This document shows, piece after piece, positions 53,928-63,272 of a DNA stretch of 64,000 nt. The notes under the pieces were generated by a model, which was given only the letters and a program-made list of their open reading frames with translations, did no database searches and was not told the origin of the DNA. Numbering within the stretch: the stretch's first letter is position 1; every line of letters starts with the position of its first letter. This DNA comes from Mycolicibacterium tusciae (lineage in GTDB: Bacteria > Actinomycetota > Actinomycetes > Mycobacteriales > Mycobacteriaceae), in NCBI RefSeq assembly GCF_002086795.1, contig NZ_MVIM01000009.1:1-64000 (forward strand), read 5' to 3'. The position numbers and the translations under genes are program-made.

Positions 53928-54728
53928 TCAGTGCCGCACAATCAGCACCGAAGCGGCCCTCCGGTGAAGCAGAGGATGCCCCCGGGGACCGAGAATCTGC
54001 GTCACCTCATCCGCGCGTGAACCGCCGATCACGGCGAGTTGAACCCATTCGTCATGCTTCTTGATGAACCGCGCGACATCGGCCCCGTCGGATACGGGGT
54101 AGACGTGGACGTCGGGATAGCGTCCCTTCCACTGCTTGACAATGTCGTCCAAGCCGTCCAGACCGTCCCGACCACCGAGCATCAGAACCGGCGTCTGACG
54201 CAGCCGCGCTTCGTTCATCGCACTCTCGATCACCGACTCGTTGTCGATCTCGTCGGTCACCGCGACGACTATCCAGCGAATGTCGACCTCGTCGCGCGGT
54301 ATCTCGTCCTGAGGACGGATGATCGCGACCGGGCAGTGCGCCTTCTCGGCGAGTTCTGCGGCGATTGACCCTAGTATCGCCCGCGCCGACCGGCCGATGC
54401 CGACCGAGCCGACACAGACCATGTCAGCAGACTGTGACTCCTCGATCAGGTTGAAAGTCGTTAACCCTGAGAGGATTGCGGTCTCTATCTTGACGGGCCG
54501 ACCCGTGGCCTCGACGGCATCCTGCGCCGCACGAATCGAGGCTTCGGCATGGTGCTTGTCCGCGTAGTAATCGTCCGCAGACGGGTGCTTAGCCTTCATC
54601 ACGCACACGAGGCGCAATGGCACACTTCGGTCGATCGCTTCGTCAACCGCCCACAGCGCGGCGTTGATCGCTGTGCCCGAGCCGTCGATCGCGGCGACAA
54701 CCGGCTTGGGGGAGTCGCTTTCAGTCAT
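53928..54728 (-). CDS. Universal stress protein, first-domain ATP site only
   Basis: 266 aa. The first domain has GSVGIGRSARAILGS intact; the second (VIGGSRADEVTQILGPRG) does not. Same class as 35583-36452 and 40075-40896. TAGGAG precedes ATG 54728. It is expressed from the DosR-like tandem boxes at 54789-54823. It converges with the zinc-ribbon gene, 12 bp apart. Confidence 0.88.
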   Translation of the reverse strand: MTESDSPKPVVAAIDGSGTAINAALWAVDEAIDRSVPLRLVCVMKAKHPSADDYYADKHHAEASIRAAQDAVEATGRPVKIETAILSGLTTFNLIEESQSADMVCVGSVGIGRSARAILGSIAAELAEKAHCPVAIIRPQDEIPRDEVDIRWIVVAVTDEIDNESVIESAMNEARLRQTPVLMLGGRDGLDGLDDIVKQWKGRYPDVHVYPVSDGADVARFIKKHDEWVQLAVIGGSRADEVTQILGPRGHPLLHRRAASVLIVRH

Positions 54729-54758
54729 CGTGCACTCCTATTTGCAGTCGATATGTCG

Positions 54759-54823
54759 ACGCTATTGAGTTCGGTCACCCGACCGGTGGGGCACTAGGTC
54801 CCTCAGTGTTGGACATTGGTCCT
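54759..54823 (-). promoter_or_regulatory. Tandem DosR-like promoter
   Basis: GGGCACTAGGTCCC (54789-54802) and TGGACATTGGTCCT (54810-54823) start 21 bp apart. On the minus strand TAGCGT (54759-54764) begins 38 nt from the proximal box and serves the universal stress protein gene at 54728. A second TAGCGT on the plus strand (54864-54869) lies 9 nt before the ATG of the MgtE-like gene but is not spaced correctly from these boxes. Confidence 0.65.
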
Positions 54824-54877
54824 CAACACGGCTCTCGGGCCGGCCGTCGCCAGAACAGGTCTGTAGCGTCACTGGCC

Positions 54878-55861
54878 ATGGTCACTGATGTCACAACCCA
54901 TTTCGGCGGTCCGCCGGAGACGGCGTTGTCGCACGCCTATACGGAGATACCGAAGGCGTCGCCGGACGATCTGGTCGGCACGACCCTGGAACGAATGCGG
55001 GGCAGGCGCTTCGACAGTGCTGCCGCCGTGGCGGTTCTTGACGGGGATCGTCTCGTGGGTGTCGCGACCATTGAGCAGATGTTTGCGGCGGACAGCGACG
55101 CGGTCATGCGCGATGTCATGGACCGGCAGCCACCCGTGGTGACGCCGGACACCGACCAGGAGCGCGCCGCCTGGCGGGTGGTGCAGGATAACGAGCCCGG
55201 TCTCGCGGTTGTCGACGAGCAGGGACGGTTCTACGGGCTGATCGCCCCGCAGCAGCTGCTCGCTGTCCTACTACATGAACACGACGAAGACATGGCGCGA
55301 CTGGGCGGGTTTCTGCACACGGTCGAGTCGACCAGAAGGACGACACTCGAAACTGTCACCAGGCGGCTGTGGCACCGTCTGCCATGGCTGGTGGTCGGGT
55401 TGATCGGTGCAATGTTGTCGGCGGGCATGATGGCGGCCTTCGAAGACCAACTCAACGCCGTGCTGGCGGTTGCGTATTTCGTGCCCGGGATCGTCTATCT
55501 GGCTGATGCCGTTGGTACGCAAACGGAAACGGTCGCGATCCGCGGTCTGTCGGTCGGTGTCGGCATTCGCCGAATCCTGGCCTCGGAAAGTCTGACGGGG
55601 CTGATCGTCGGCATATTGCTCGGCCTGCTCATGTTGCCGGTGGTGGCACTCATGACGAACGACTGGAGGCTCGCGGCGGCGGTCGCGATCGCGGTGCTGG
55701 CGGCGAGCACGATCGCCACGGTGGTGGCCTTGATACTGCCTTGGTTGCTCCAGGCGCTGGACAAAGATCCCGCGTTCGGTTCGGGTCCGCTGGCGACCGT
55801 GATCCAGGATCTGTTGTCGATCGCGATCTATCTCGGTGCGGTCACCGTTTTGCTCGGTTGA
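54878..55861 (+). CDS. MgtE-like divalent cation transporter with CBS domains
   Basis: 327 aa. Residues about 30-140 are a CBS pair (RFDSAAAVAVLDGDRLVGVATIEQMF, then ERAAWRVVQDNEPGLAVVDEQGRFYGLI). The C-terminal half has five membrane helices with the MgtE signature LDKDPAFGSGPLATVIQDLLSIAIY. It lacks the MgtE N domain, so is a short form. It likely moves Mg2+ or another divalent ion. ATG 54878 lies 9 nt after TAGCGT, suggesting a leaderless mRNA. Confidence 0.87.
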   Translation: MVTDVTTHFGGPPETALSHAYTEIPKASPDDLVGTTLERMRGRRFDSAAAVAVLDGDRLVGVATIEQMFAADSDAVMRDVMDRQPPVVTPDTDQERAAWRVVQDNEPGLAVVDEQGRFYGLIAPQQLLAVLLHEHDEDMARLGGFLHTVESTRRTTLETVTRRLWHRLPWLVVGLIGAMLSAGMMAAFEDQLNAVLAVAYFVPGIVYLADAVGTQTETVAIRGLSVGVGIRRILASESLTGLIVGILLGLLMLPVVALMTNDWRLAAAVAIAVLAASTIATVVALILPWLLQALDKDPAFGSGPLATVIQDLLSIAIYLGAVTVLLG

Positions 55862-55915
55862 CCATATCTGGAGTCGGCATTGGCATCGCGTCAGAGGCCA
55901 ACGCCTCCCCGCCGC

Positions 55916-55958
55916 GGGACTTCGGTCCCTACCGTCATGATCCGCGATGTAGTCGGAT
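55916..55958 (+). promoter_or_regulatory. DosR-like promoter for pfkB
   Basis: GGGACTTCGGTCCC (55916-55929) is a near-perfect box; TCGGAT (55953-55958) begins 37 nt after its first base. The kinase starts at 55992 after GAGGAGG. Confidence 0.72.
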
Positions 55959-55991
55959 CAGAGTCGGCTCATGAAGCGAGGAGGCTGTGCC

Positions 55992-56945
55992 ATGGATTCG
56001 ATCGTCACTCTGACGATGAACCCGGCGCTCGACATCACCGTGGCCGCCGAGGCCGTGCGTCCCACCAGCAAGATCCGCTGCTCACGCGCGCGCTACGACG
56101 CCGGCGGTGGGGGGATCAACGTGGCAAAGACCGCACACGTCCTGGGCGCGCCGGTATCGGCCGTTTTCCCTGCGGGAGGTGCCAGCGGCGACCTCGTCAG
56201 CCAGCTCGTCGCCGATGCGGGTGTGCCATTTCGACGGATCGACATCGCCGAGCCCACGCGGGAGAGCCTCACCGTCGATGAGACCGCCACTGGTCTGCAG
56301 TACCGGTTCGTGCTTCCGGGCCCTCGGCTGACCACGGCCGAACAGGCTGCGTGCGTGAATCAGCTTCGTGTTGAGGCGGCGTCGGCACAATTCGTTGTCG
56401 CCAGCGGGAGTTTGCCGCCGGGTGTGCCCACGGACTTCTACCAGCGAATCGCGGACGTGTGCGGTGAGGTCGGGGTCAGATTCGTATTGGACACCTCGGG
56501 CGCTGGTCTACAACACGTCAATCGTGGTGTGTCTGTGCTCAAGGCAAGCGAGCGCGAACTCCGTGAATGCGTGGGACGTGACTTGACGACGGAAGCCGAA
56601 CAGCTGGACGCCGCGCACGAACTTGTCGATTCCGGCCGCGCCGAGGCCGTTGTGGTGTCGCTAGGAGCTCAGGGCGCATTGCTCGCTACCCGGACCGAAA
56701 GCTGCCGATTCACCGCCATTCCGATGCGCGCGGTAAGCGGCGTTGGCGCGGGGGACGCGATGGTCGCCGGCATCACCGTGGGTCTGACTCGCGGATGGCC
56801 GTTGAGCACGGCGGTTCGTTTCGGCATGGCCGCCGGCGCCGCGATGCTGATGACCCCCGGTACCGCCCCGTGCACGCGCGCCGACACCGAGCGGCTCTTC
56901 GAAATCGCTGAAGAGCCGGTAGACGTCGCTGTCGTTTGCGGATGA
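55992..56945 (+). CDS. pfkB: PfkB-type sugar kinase
   Basis: 317 aa ribokinase-fold kinase resembling Rv2029c (PfkB), the DosR-regulon phosphofructokinase. TLTMNPALDITV, GGGGINVAKTAHVLG and the C-terminal SGVGAGDAMVAGITVG (anion hole and catalytic Asp) are complete. It phosphorylates fructose 6-phosphate or tagatose 6-phosphate; which one cannot be decided from sequence. ATG 55992 follows GAGGAGG by 7 nt; ATG 55971 would be further from it. It is convergent with a universal stress protein gene, as in M. tuberculosis. Confidence 0.92.
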   Translation: MDSIVTLTMNPALDITVAAEAVRPTSKIRCSRARYDAGGGGINVAKTAHVLGAPVSAVFPAGGASGDLVSQLVADAGVPFRRIDIAEPTRESLTVDETATGLQYRFVLPGPRLTTAEQAACVNQLRVEAASAQFVVASGSLPPGVPTDFYQRIADVCGEVGVRFVLDTSGAGLQHVNRGVSVLKASERELRECVGRDLTTEAEQLDAAHELVDSGRAEAVVVSLGAQGALLATRTESCRFTAIPMRAVSGVGAGDAMVAGITVGLTRGWPLSTAVRFGMAAGAAMLMTPGTAPCTRADTERLFEIAEEPVDVAVVCG

Positions 56946-56974
56946 ATCTGTCGATCCTTGAGAACGACTGCGGG

Positions 56975-57856
56975 CTACGGTTGCCGCGCGACGATCACCG
57001 GCATGCGCGCTGACTGAACCACCGCGGCGCTGACCGAGCCGAGGAGCATGCCGGCAAAGCCGCCACGGCCGTGGCTTCCGACGACAACCAGCTGGGCCTG
57101 TTCCGAGTGCTCGACGAGGGTACGAGCGGGGTGATCGCAGACCACAACCCGTCGGACAGTCACGTCCGGGTAGCTCTCCTGCCATCCAGCCAGTCGCTCA
57201 GCGAGCGCTGCATCCTCCGACGACTTCATCTCCAGCCAGTTCATGCCGAGAAAATCGCCCACGCCGAATTCGGTCCATGCGTGCAGGGCGATGAGGTCAA
57301 CGCCTCTGCGTGACGCCTCATCGAACGCGATCGCGGTGGCCAGCTCGGACGCGGGGGAGCCGTCGATCCCGACCAGGACCGGTGCTTGCGCCGGATGTGG
57401 CATCAACGGATCTTCGTCGTGAATGACCGCCACCGGGCAGTGTGCGTGCTGTACGACGCCCGCGCTGACCGAACCAAGCAGATTGCCGATTGCACCGTGG
57501 CCGCGACTACCCACTACGACCATGCCCGCTCCCTTCGACATGTCGACCAGCGTGGGAACAGCGGACGAGTAGTAGATCTCGGTGCGTACTTCCAGCGGGC
57601 CGGCGTCCCGCTGTACCGACGCGACGACACCCATTGCCTCGTCAACGGCTTCGTGGGCCCTGCGCTGTTGCCATGTGCCGATGCCGGCCGGCAGGGGAGC
57701 GTGGGACAAGGAGCCGAGAACACTGCTGACGACATGGACCAGGGTGAGGGTCGCGCCGCGTTGCACGGCGTCGCGTGCCGCCCAATCGACGGCAACCTTC
57801 GCCGCGGGTGACCCGTCGACGCCAACCACGATTTCCGGAGGTGCAATCGAAGACAT
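56975..57856 (-). CDS. Universal stress protein, two domains, first motif shortened
   Basis: 293 aa. The second domain has GSHGRGGFAGMLLGS intact. The first reads GSRGHGAIGNLLGS with only eight residues between the second and third glycines, one short of the usual nine, so nucleotide binding there may be altered. ATG 57856 lies 6 nt after the TAACGT -10 and has no ribosome-binding site, so the mRNA is probably leaderless. Confidence 0.88.
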   Translation of the reverse strand: MSSIAPPEIVVGVDGSPAAKVAVDWAARDAVQRGATLTLVHVVSSVLGSLSHAPLPAGIGTWQQRRAHEAVDEAMGVVASVQRDAGPLEVRTEIYYSSAVPTLVDMSKGAGMVVVGSRGHGAIGNLLGSVSAGVVQHAHCPVAVIHDEDPLMPHPAQAPVLVGIDGSPASELATAIAFDEASRRGVDLIALHAWTEFGVGDFLGMNWLEMKSSEDAALAERLAGWQESYPDVTVRRVVVCDHPARTLVEHSEQAQLVVVGSHGRGGFAGMLLGSVSAAVVQSARMPVIVARQP

Positions 57857-57861
57857 ACGGC

Positions 57862-57927
57862 ACGTTAAGGCAGCAGTACCGGTCCAGGCGTGAGTCTTTA
57901 GTCCCCACCCGTTCGGCCAAAGGGCCC
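57862..57927 (-). promoter_or_regulatory. Tandem DosR-like promoter, leaderless
   Basis: Minus-strand boxes GGGCCCTTTGGCCG (57914-57927) and GGGACTAAAGACTC (57892-57905) start 22 bp apart. TAACGT (57862-57867) begins 38 nt after the proximal box and lies 6 nt before ATG 57856. The boxes may also act on the divergent 76-aa gene. Confidence 0.7.
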
Positions 57928-58043
57928 CGCCCCACGCCAGGAGCCCAGGCCCAAAGCACCGCGGGGACTGTGCCTTTGCCCCTCTGCCAGCAAACTCGCC
58001 GGGTGGTCTGATCAGAAGGTCGCAGCCAACGAGGAGGCCACCC

Positions 58044-58274
58044 GTGAACCCAGAGAGGGTGAAAACCTATCAGCTCACCGACCGTCTGCACGCGGGTCGG
58101 ACTGCCCGCGTAACCGCTGATGACATCGTGCCCACAGTATCGGCGTGGTTGGCCGAGTTGGACACCAGCAGCCCGTTGGTCGACGACCTTGCCACTACGC
58201 TGCGCACAGGCGATTGGACTGCTGCCCACGCCATCGCTGAAATCCTGTCTGTCGACGTGACCGGCACCGCGTAG
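58044..58274 (+). CDS. Small protein of unknown function
   Basis: 76 aa. Likely mostly helical: YQLTDRLHAGRTARVTADDIVPTVSAWLAELD and ATTLRTGDWTAAHAIAEIL. No cysteine. GAGGAGG lies 7 nt before GTG 58044, so it is probably real. It is divergent from a universal stress protein gene with DosR-like boxes between them. No family recognised. Confidence 0.65.
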   Translation: MNPERVKTYQLTDRLHAGRTARVTADDIVPTVSAWLAELDTSSPLVDDLATTLRTGDWTAAHAIAEILSVDVTGTA

Positions 58275-58363
58275 CCATCGCCGAATTCCTCAATCTGATG
58301 CCGCGCTGGCGCCGGCTTCGACGACGTGCTCGCAGTCGCGAATTAGCCTGCGTTCTCACAGAA

Positions 58364-58428
58364 CTGCCCGAAGGCGGAGGCCAGGTCCTGAGTCCCCCAC
58401 TCAGCCACGGCTTCCGTCCTTCGGGCAG
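58364..58428 (-). ncRNA. Candidate structured RNA (nested hairpin)
   Basis: CTGCCCGAAGG and CCTTCGGGCAG form a perfect 11-bp stem, extended by about 6 more pairs (CGGAGG/CTTCCG, one bulge). The loop itself holds CTGAGT-CCCCC-ACTCAG. The minus strand carries a DosR-like box (58484-58497) and a GATAGT hexamer (58454-58459) just upstream, so a transcript of some 80-90 nt is possible. It could equally be the terminator of the arc operon, which runs in from the right. Confidence 0.4.
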
Positions 58429-58453
58429 ATCGCCGGTTTGCCCGGCACCACCA

Positions 58454-58523
58454 ACTATCGCACCGTCGGCGTATCCGATCGGAGGGCCTAAGGGCCCCTG
58501 TCGACGGTCGAAGGTCATATCAT
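58454..58523. promoter_or_regulatory. Orphan DosR-like palindrome with -10 hexamers on both sides
   Basis: GGGCCTAAGGGCCC (58484-58497) lies between the 76-aa gene and the 3' end of arcC. Leftward GATAGT (58454-58459) begins 38 nt from the box; rightward TATCAT (58518-58523) begins 34 nt from it and points into arcC antisense. No protein gene fits either direction. Confidence 0.45.
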
Positions 58524-58536
58524 GCGGTACCGGTGG

Positions 58537-59442
58537 TCAGGACCTCACGCGGGTGCCGGCGTCCCCGGCGACTATTTCGGCGATGTCGGTCAGCGACCCG
58601 ATGACCGCCTCATTGCCGGTGGATTGCGCGAAGCCGCACGCAGCGTGAACCTTGGGGCCCATCGATCCCGGCGGGAGGTCGAGAACGGCGAGCTCTTCGG
58701 GGGTTACTCGCCCGAGGCGCCCCTGTCGCGGTGTCCCCCAGTCGGTGTAGACACCGTCCACGTCGGTGGCGATCACGAGCAGGTTGGCGTCGAGTTGTTC
58801 GGCCAGCAGGGCCGAGGCGAGGTCCTTGTCGATGACCGCCTCGACGCCGTGCAGTAAGCCGGCTTCGTCGTACATCGTCGGAATTCCACCCCCGCCGGCA
58901 CAGATGACGATGGTGCCCTGCTCCACCAGGCTGCGGATCGCCCGAATCTCGAAGATTCTCTTTGGTTTTGGGCTCGCGACGACTCTCCGGAAGTTGTCGC
59001 CATCGGCTGCGATGGCCCAGCCGCTGGCGGCTTCGAGGCGCTTTGCTGTCTCCTGGTCATAGATCGGGCCGATTGGTTTGGTGGGATGGGCGAACGCCGG
59101 ATCGTTGCGGTCGACCTCGATCATCGTCAACAGCGTGGCGAGCGACTGGTCGGCCGGCAGTAGGTTGCCCAGTTCCTGTTCGATGACGTAGCCGATCATC
59201 GCCTCGGTCTGCGCCCCGAGCACATCGAGGGGATACGGCGCGACCTCGTGATAGGCCGCCGCCTGCAGCGCCAGCAACCCCACCTGCGGGCCGTTGCCAT
59301 GCGCGACGACGATCTCGTTCCCCGGCACCACTTTGGCGATCGACTCCGCCGCGACACGGATGTTGGCACGCTGATTCTCCGCGGTCATCGGCTGTCCCCG
59401 TCGCAGCAGCGCGTTGCCACCCAGGGCGATCACGATTCGCAC
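58537..59442 (-). CDS. arcC: Carbamate kinase
   Basis: 301 aa amino-acid-kinase fold. [11 protein letters not shown] near the N terminus and [12 protein letters not shown] are ATP/carbamate-binding motifs; AGGGGIPTM and [13 protein letters not shown] are also typical. It makes ATP from carbamoyl phosphate and ADP, the energy step of the arginine deiminase pathway. GTG 59442 is used. Last gene of arcDABC, 17 bp after arcB. Confidence 0.94.
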   Translation of the reverse strand: MRIVIALGGNALLRRGQPMTAENQRANIRVAAESIAKVVPGNEIVVAHGNGPQVGLLALQAAAYHEVAPYPLDVLGAQTEAMIGYVIEQELGNLLPADQSLATLLTMIEVDRNDPAFAHPTKPIGPIYDQETAKRLEAASGWAIAADGDNFRRVVASPKPKRIFEIRAIRSLVEQGTIVICAGGGGIPTMYDEAGLLHGVEAVIDKDLASALLAEQLDANLLVIATDVDGVYTDWGTPRQGRLGRVTPEELAVLDLPPGSMGPKVHAACGFAQSTGNEAVIGSLTDIAEIVAGDAGTRVRS

Positions 59443-59459
59443 TGCGGCTCCCTTTTCGC

Positions 59460-60464
59460 TCAGGCCAGCGCGGACACGAGGACCGCCTTGATCGTGTGCA
59501 TCCGGTTTTCGGCCTGCTCGAAGGCGATGTTCGCCGCAGACTCGAAGACGTCCTCGGTCACCTCGATGCCGTCGGCCAGATGCGGATACTGCGAAGCGAT
59601 TTGCGCACCTACCGTGGTCTCCGAGTTATGGAAGGCGGGCAGGCAGTGCATGAACTTCACCCGCGGATTGGCCGCCGCAGTCATCAACTTCGCGTTGACC
59701 TGGAAGGGCAGCAGTAGCTCTATCCGATCTCCCCACGTCTCCACCGGCTCGCCCATGGACACCCACACATCTGTGTAGATGAAGTCCACACCGCTCACCG
59801 CCTTGAACGGATCGTCGGTGACCATGATCCGAGCGCCGGATGCGGCGCCGAACTCCCGACACTGCGTTACCAGGTCATCGTTCGGCCACAGGTCCTGTGG
59901 CGCACCGATGCGCACGTCCATACCGAGCTTGGCTGCCACCAGCAGCAACGAATTGGCGACGTTGTTGCGACCGTCTCCGACGAACGCGAAAGCGATGTCG
60001 GTCAACGGTTTTGGGCAGTGCTCGGTCATCGTGAGGACGTCGGCGAGCATCTGGGTGGGATGGAACTCATCGGTGAGCCCGTTGAACACCGGCACCCCCG
60101 CGTACTCCGCCAGCTCCTCGACGATCTTCTGTCCCGCGCCCCGGTACTCGATCGCGTCGTACATCCGTCCCAGTACGCGGGCAGTGTCCTTCATCGACTC
60201 CTTGTGCCCGATCTGCGACGATGCGGGGTCGATGTACGTCACGTGGGCGCCCTCGTCGTATGCCGCCACCTCGAACGCGCACCGAGTCCGCGTCGAACTC
60301 TTCTCGAAGATCAAGGCGATGTTCTTACCTGCCAGGCTGGTCCGACGGGCACCGGAGTACTTGGCTCGCTTGAGATCTCGGGACAGGTCCAGCAGATAGA
60401 GTAGATCGCGTTCGGTGTGATGGACGAGGCTGAGCAGACTGCGGTTGCGGGTGTTGAAAGCCAT
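59460..60464 (-). CDS. arcB: Ornithine carbamoyltransferase, catabolic
   Basis: 334 aa. [13 protein letters not shown] is the carbamoyl-phosphate site, [15 protein letters not shown] the second loop and MHCLPAFHN the ornithine/catalytic region. In the deiminase pathway it splits citrulline with phosphate into ornithine and carbamoyl phosphate. The location between arcA and arcC supports the catabolic type rather than ArgF. ATG 60464 is 21 bp after the arcA stop. Confidence 0.94.
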   Translation of the reverse strand: MAFNTRNRSLLSLVHHTERDLLYLLDLSRDLKRAKYSGARRTSLAGKNIALIFEKSSTRTRCAFEVAAYDEGAHVTYIDPASSQIGHKESMKDTARVLGRMYDAIEYRGAGQKIVEELAEYAGVPVFNGLTDEFHPTQMLADVLTMTEHCPKPLTDIAFAFVGDGRNNVANSLLLVAAKLGMDVRIGAPQDLWPNDDLVTQCREFGAASGARIMVTDDPFKAVSGVDFIYTDVWVSMGEPVETWGDRIELLLPFQVNAKLMTAAANPRVKFMHCLPAFHNSETTVGAQIASQYPHLADGIEVTEDVFESAANIAFEQAENRMHTIKAVLVSALA

Positions 60465-60485
60465 GGTGGGTTCCTCCGGGTGCGG

Positions 60486-61745
60486 TCACGTATACAGGGG
60501 GTCGCGCAGGATCGGGCAGGTCATGCATCGACCACCGCCGCGGCCGCGGCCCAACTCGCTGGCGTCGATGGTGACGACCTCCACGCCCGCCTTGCGCAGC
60601 GCTGTGTTGGTCAGCGTGTTGCGGTCGTAGCCGATGACGACACCGGGCTCGAGTGCCACCACGTTGTTGCCGTCGTCCCACTGCTCACGCTGGATGCCGT
60701 AGACGTCGCCGGCAGTCGTGACGACTCGGAAGTCCACTCCGACCGCTTCGCCGATGGTGGCGATCAGGTCTTTCGGTTCGCGACGGACATCCAGGCCCGA
60801 TGGCGACTTCTCGTCGGGCCGTAGGCTGATCGGTACGATGCCGTCGACGACCGGCGCGTAGGCCGTCACCAGGTCACGGTCGCAGAACGTGAAGACCGTG
60901 TCCAGGTGCATCGCCGAGCGGGTCTTCGGCAGGCTGGCGATGATCACTCGTTCCGCCGCCCCGGCCGCGAAGAGGTTGCGCGCCACCTGGGTGATCGCCT
61001 GATGCGATGATCGCTCGCCCATGCCGATCACCACGAGTCCCTTGCCGATCGGCATCACGTCGCCGCCCTCGAGGCTTGCCATGCCGTGGTCGGTGGGTAA
61101 TCCGTCGGGATCGCCCAGCCACACGTCATACTCCTCGCCCGCGAACGCCGGATGGAACTTGTAGACCGCGGTGGTCAGCAGCGTCTCCTGACGTCGCGCC
61201 GGCCAGTACATCGGGTTCAGTGTCACGCCGCCGAATATCCACGCCGAGTTGTCACGCATGAACTGTGTGTTGGGCAGTGGCCGGATGACGAAGCCCGCGG
61301 GGTCCAACTCGTTGAACAACGAGAGGAACCCGCAGTCCAACTCGTCGACAACGTCTTGATAGGCGACTCCGCCAATCAGCAACTCCGCCAGCCGATCCGG
61401 GGCCAGTGCCGTGAGCCAGTCCCGGATGTCGTGAGTGAGTCCCGGGCCCACCAGGTCGTCGGTGAGCTTTCGATCCAACACCCAGTCGCGGGCATCGGGT
61501 TTCGCCACCACCTCGGCGAGCAAGTCCTGCAATTCCAGGACCTCGACGCCGCGGTCGACCATCTTGGCGACGAAGTCGAAGTGGTCGCGGCGGGCCTGCT
61601 GCAGCCAAATGACGTCGTCGAACAGCAACTCGTGGCAGTTGTCGGGGGTAAGCCGCTGATGAGCAAGGCCGGGTGCACACACCATCACTCGCCGTAGCCG
61701 GCCCGCTTCCGACCACACGCCCAGCCGGGACCCGTTGGTGCTCAC
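60486..61745 (-). CDS. arcA: Arginine deiminase
   Basis: 419 aa. It hydrolyses arginine to citrulline and ammonia. [38 protein letters not shown] and [13 protein letters not shown] carry the guanidino-binding and catalytic Glu/His residues; [13 protein letters not shown] near the C terminus has the nucleophilic cysteine. The length is full. GTG 61745 overlaps the arcD stop (GTGA). Confidence 0.95.
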   Translation of the reverse strand: MSTNGSRLGVWSEAGRLRRVMVCAPGLAHQRLTPDNCHELLFDDVIWLQQARRDHFDFVAKMVDRGVEVLELQDLLAEVVAKPDARDWVLDRKLTDDLVGPGLTHDIRDWLTALAPDRLAELLIGGVAYQDVVDELDCGFLSLFNELDPAGFVIRPLPNTQFMRDNSAWIFGGVTLNPMYWPARRQETLLTTAVYKFHPAFAGEEYDVWLGDPDGLPTDHGMASLEGGDVMPIGKGLVVIGMGERSSHQAITQVARNLFAAGAAERVIIASLPKTRSAMHLDTVFTFCDRDLVTAYAPVVDGIVPISLRPDEKSPSGLDVRREPKDLIATIGEAVGVDFRVVTTAGDVYGIQREQWDDGNNVVALEPGVVIGYDRNTLTNTALRKAGVEVVTIDASELGRGRGGGRCMTCPILRDPLYT

Positions 61746-63220
61746 AGGACCGCGAGGTTGCCGGTGGCCATCATCACGACGGCCGCAACCGACGTCAGCG
61801 CCACCACGCCGACGACAATTCGTTCAGGCTTCGTGAAGACCTGCAGGCGGTCCTCCCTGCGGGCCCAGACGAACAGCGCGGTGCCGACGAGGTAGAACAA
61901 TGCCGCGATCAGCAGGTACTCGAGGCCGCCTGCGTAGACCAACCAGACGGCGTACACCAACCCGATCAGCCCGACGACAAGGTCGCGGGTCCGCCCCTGT
62001 CCCGATTCGTACGTCTCACCGCGCACGGCCAACAAGAGCTGATACGCGGCAGACCACAGGTAGGGGAGCAGGATCAGCGATGTCGCGAGCAGGATCAGGT
62101 TGAGATAGGTGCTCTCGTTCGCCAGCGTCCACAGCAGCATTGCCTGGACGCACAGATTGGTCAGCCACAACGCGTTGGCGGGAGCACCGTGCGCGTTCTC
62201 TTTGGCCAGGGCTTTGGGCATCACGTTTTCGATGGCGGGCAGGCGCAGGATTTCGACGCACAGCATCACCCACGCGATCAGCGCGCCGAGGAGCGAGACG
62301 ATCAGTCCGATGGAGATGAAGGCCGCCCCCCAGCCGCCGACCTGTTGTTCGAGCAGACCCGCCATCGACGGGTCGGGCACACCGGCGAGCTCCGCCTGGG
62401 TCATCAGGCCGTACGAGAGCAGGTTGACCAGAAGCAGCAGCGCGAGCACGCCGGCGAATCCGAGCACTGTGGCGCGGCCGACGTCGCGGCGCTTGGCGGC
62501 CCGCTGCGAGTAGACGGCGGCACCTTCGATGCCGATGAACACCCAGACGGTCACCAGCATCATGTTCTTGACCTGAGACATCGTGTCGCCCAGCGGCACA
62601 CCGTCGATGTCCGTGGTGCGACCCCAGAAGTCCGCAGTGAAAAGTCCAGCCTTGAACCCGACAGCCGCGATCGCGATGAAAGTCAGAATCGGGATCACCT
62701 TGGCGATGGTCACCACGACGTTGACAAACGCTGCGGTCTGGATGCCGCGCAGCGTCATGGCGTGCACGATCCAGAGCAGGATCGACGCGCCGATGATCGC
62801 GGGCAGCGTTGCGCCACCTTCGAACGCCGGGAAGAAGTAGCCCAGCGTCGAGAACAGCAGCACGAGGTAAGCGACGTTGCCCACCCACGCCGAGACCCAG
62901 TATCCGAACGCCGACGTGAAGCCGATGTAGTTGCCGAAACCCGCACGGGCGTAGCCGTAGACGCCGCCGTCGACCTCCGGCTTGCGGGCGGCCAAAGTCT
63001 GGAAGACGAATGCGAGCATCAGCATCCCGACGCCCGTGATCACCCACCCGATGAGTAGCGGACCAGGTGCGGCGCTGCCCGCCATCTGCGATGGCAGCGC
63101 AAAGATGCCGCTCCCGATCATGGATCCGACCACAATGGCCGTCAGCGCAGCCATGCTCAGACCGGGTTTGACGCCACCCGGATCGGCCTCGGGGGCCTTG
63201 TGCATGAGGTCTTCTGACAT
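61742..63220 (-). CDS. arcD: Arginine/ornithine antiporter-type APC transporter
   Basis: 492 aa with about 12 membrane helices. [14 protein letters not shown] is the first-helix glycine-rich motif of APC transporters. As the first gene of arcDABC it should exchange arginine for ornithine. ATG 63220 follows GGAGCG with 5 nt spacing; longer frames upstream run through the DosR-like promoter and are rejected. Confidence 0.9.
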   Translation of the reverse strand: MSEDLMHKAPEADPGGVKPGLSMAALTAIVVGSMIGSGIFALPSQMAGSAAPGPLLIGWVITGVGMLMLAFVFQTLAARKPEVDGGVYGYARAGFGNYIGFTSAFGYWVSAWVGNVAYLVLLFSTLGYFFPAFEGGATLPAIIGASILLWIVHAMTLRGIQTAAFVNVVVTIAKVIPILTFIAIAAVGFKAGLFTADFWGRTTDIDGVPLGDTMSQVKNMMLVTVWVFIGIEGAAVYSQRAAKRRDVGRATVLGFAGVLALLLLVNLLSYGLMTQAELAGVPDPSMAGLLEQQVGGWGAAFISIGLIVSLLGALIAWVMLCVEILRLPAIENVMPKALAKENAHGAPANALWLTNLCVQAMLLWTLANESTYLNLILLATSLILLPYLWSAAYQLLLAVRGETYESGQGRTRDLVVGLIGLVYAVWLVYAGGLEYLLIAALFYLVGTALFVWARREDRLQVFTKPERIVVGVVALTSVAAVVMMATGNLAVL

Positions 63221-63272
63221 TTTTCGCTCCAAGCGCCGGGTACCGGGGGCGTGAAATCGCCTCTCGTGACTG

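Noticed and set aside
61673-63058. Long plus-strand open frame (461 aa) opposite arcA and arcD
   Set aside because: It is a GC-rich antisense shadow with low-complexity Gln/Arg/Asp composition, no family motif and no ribosome-binding site; arcA and arcD are certain.
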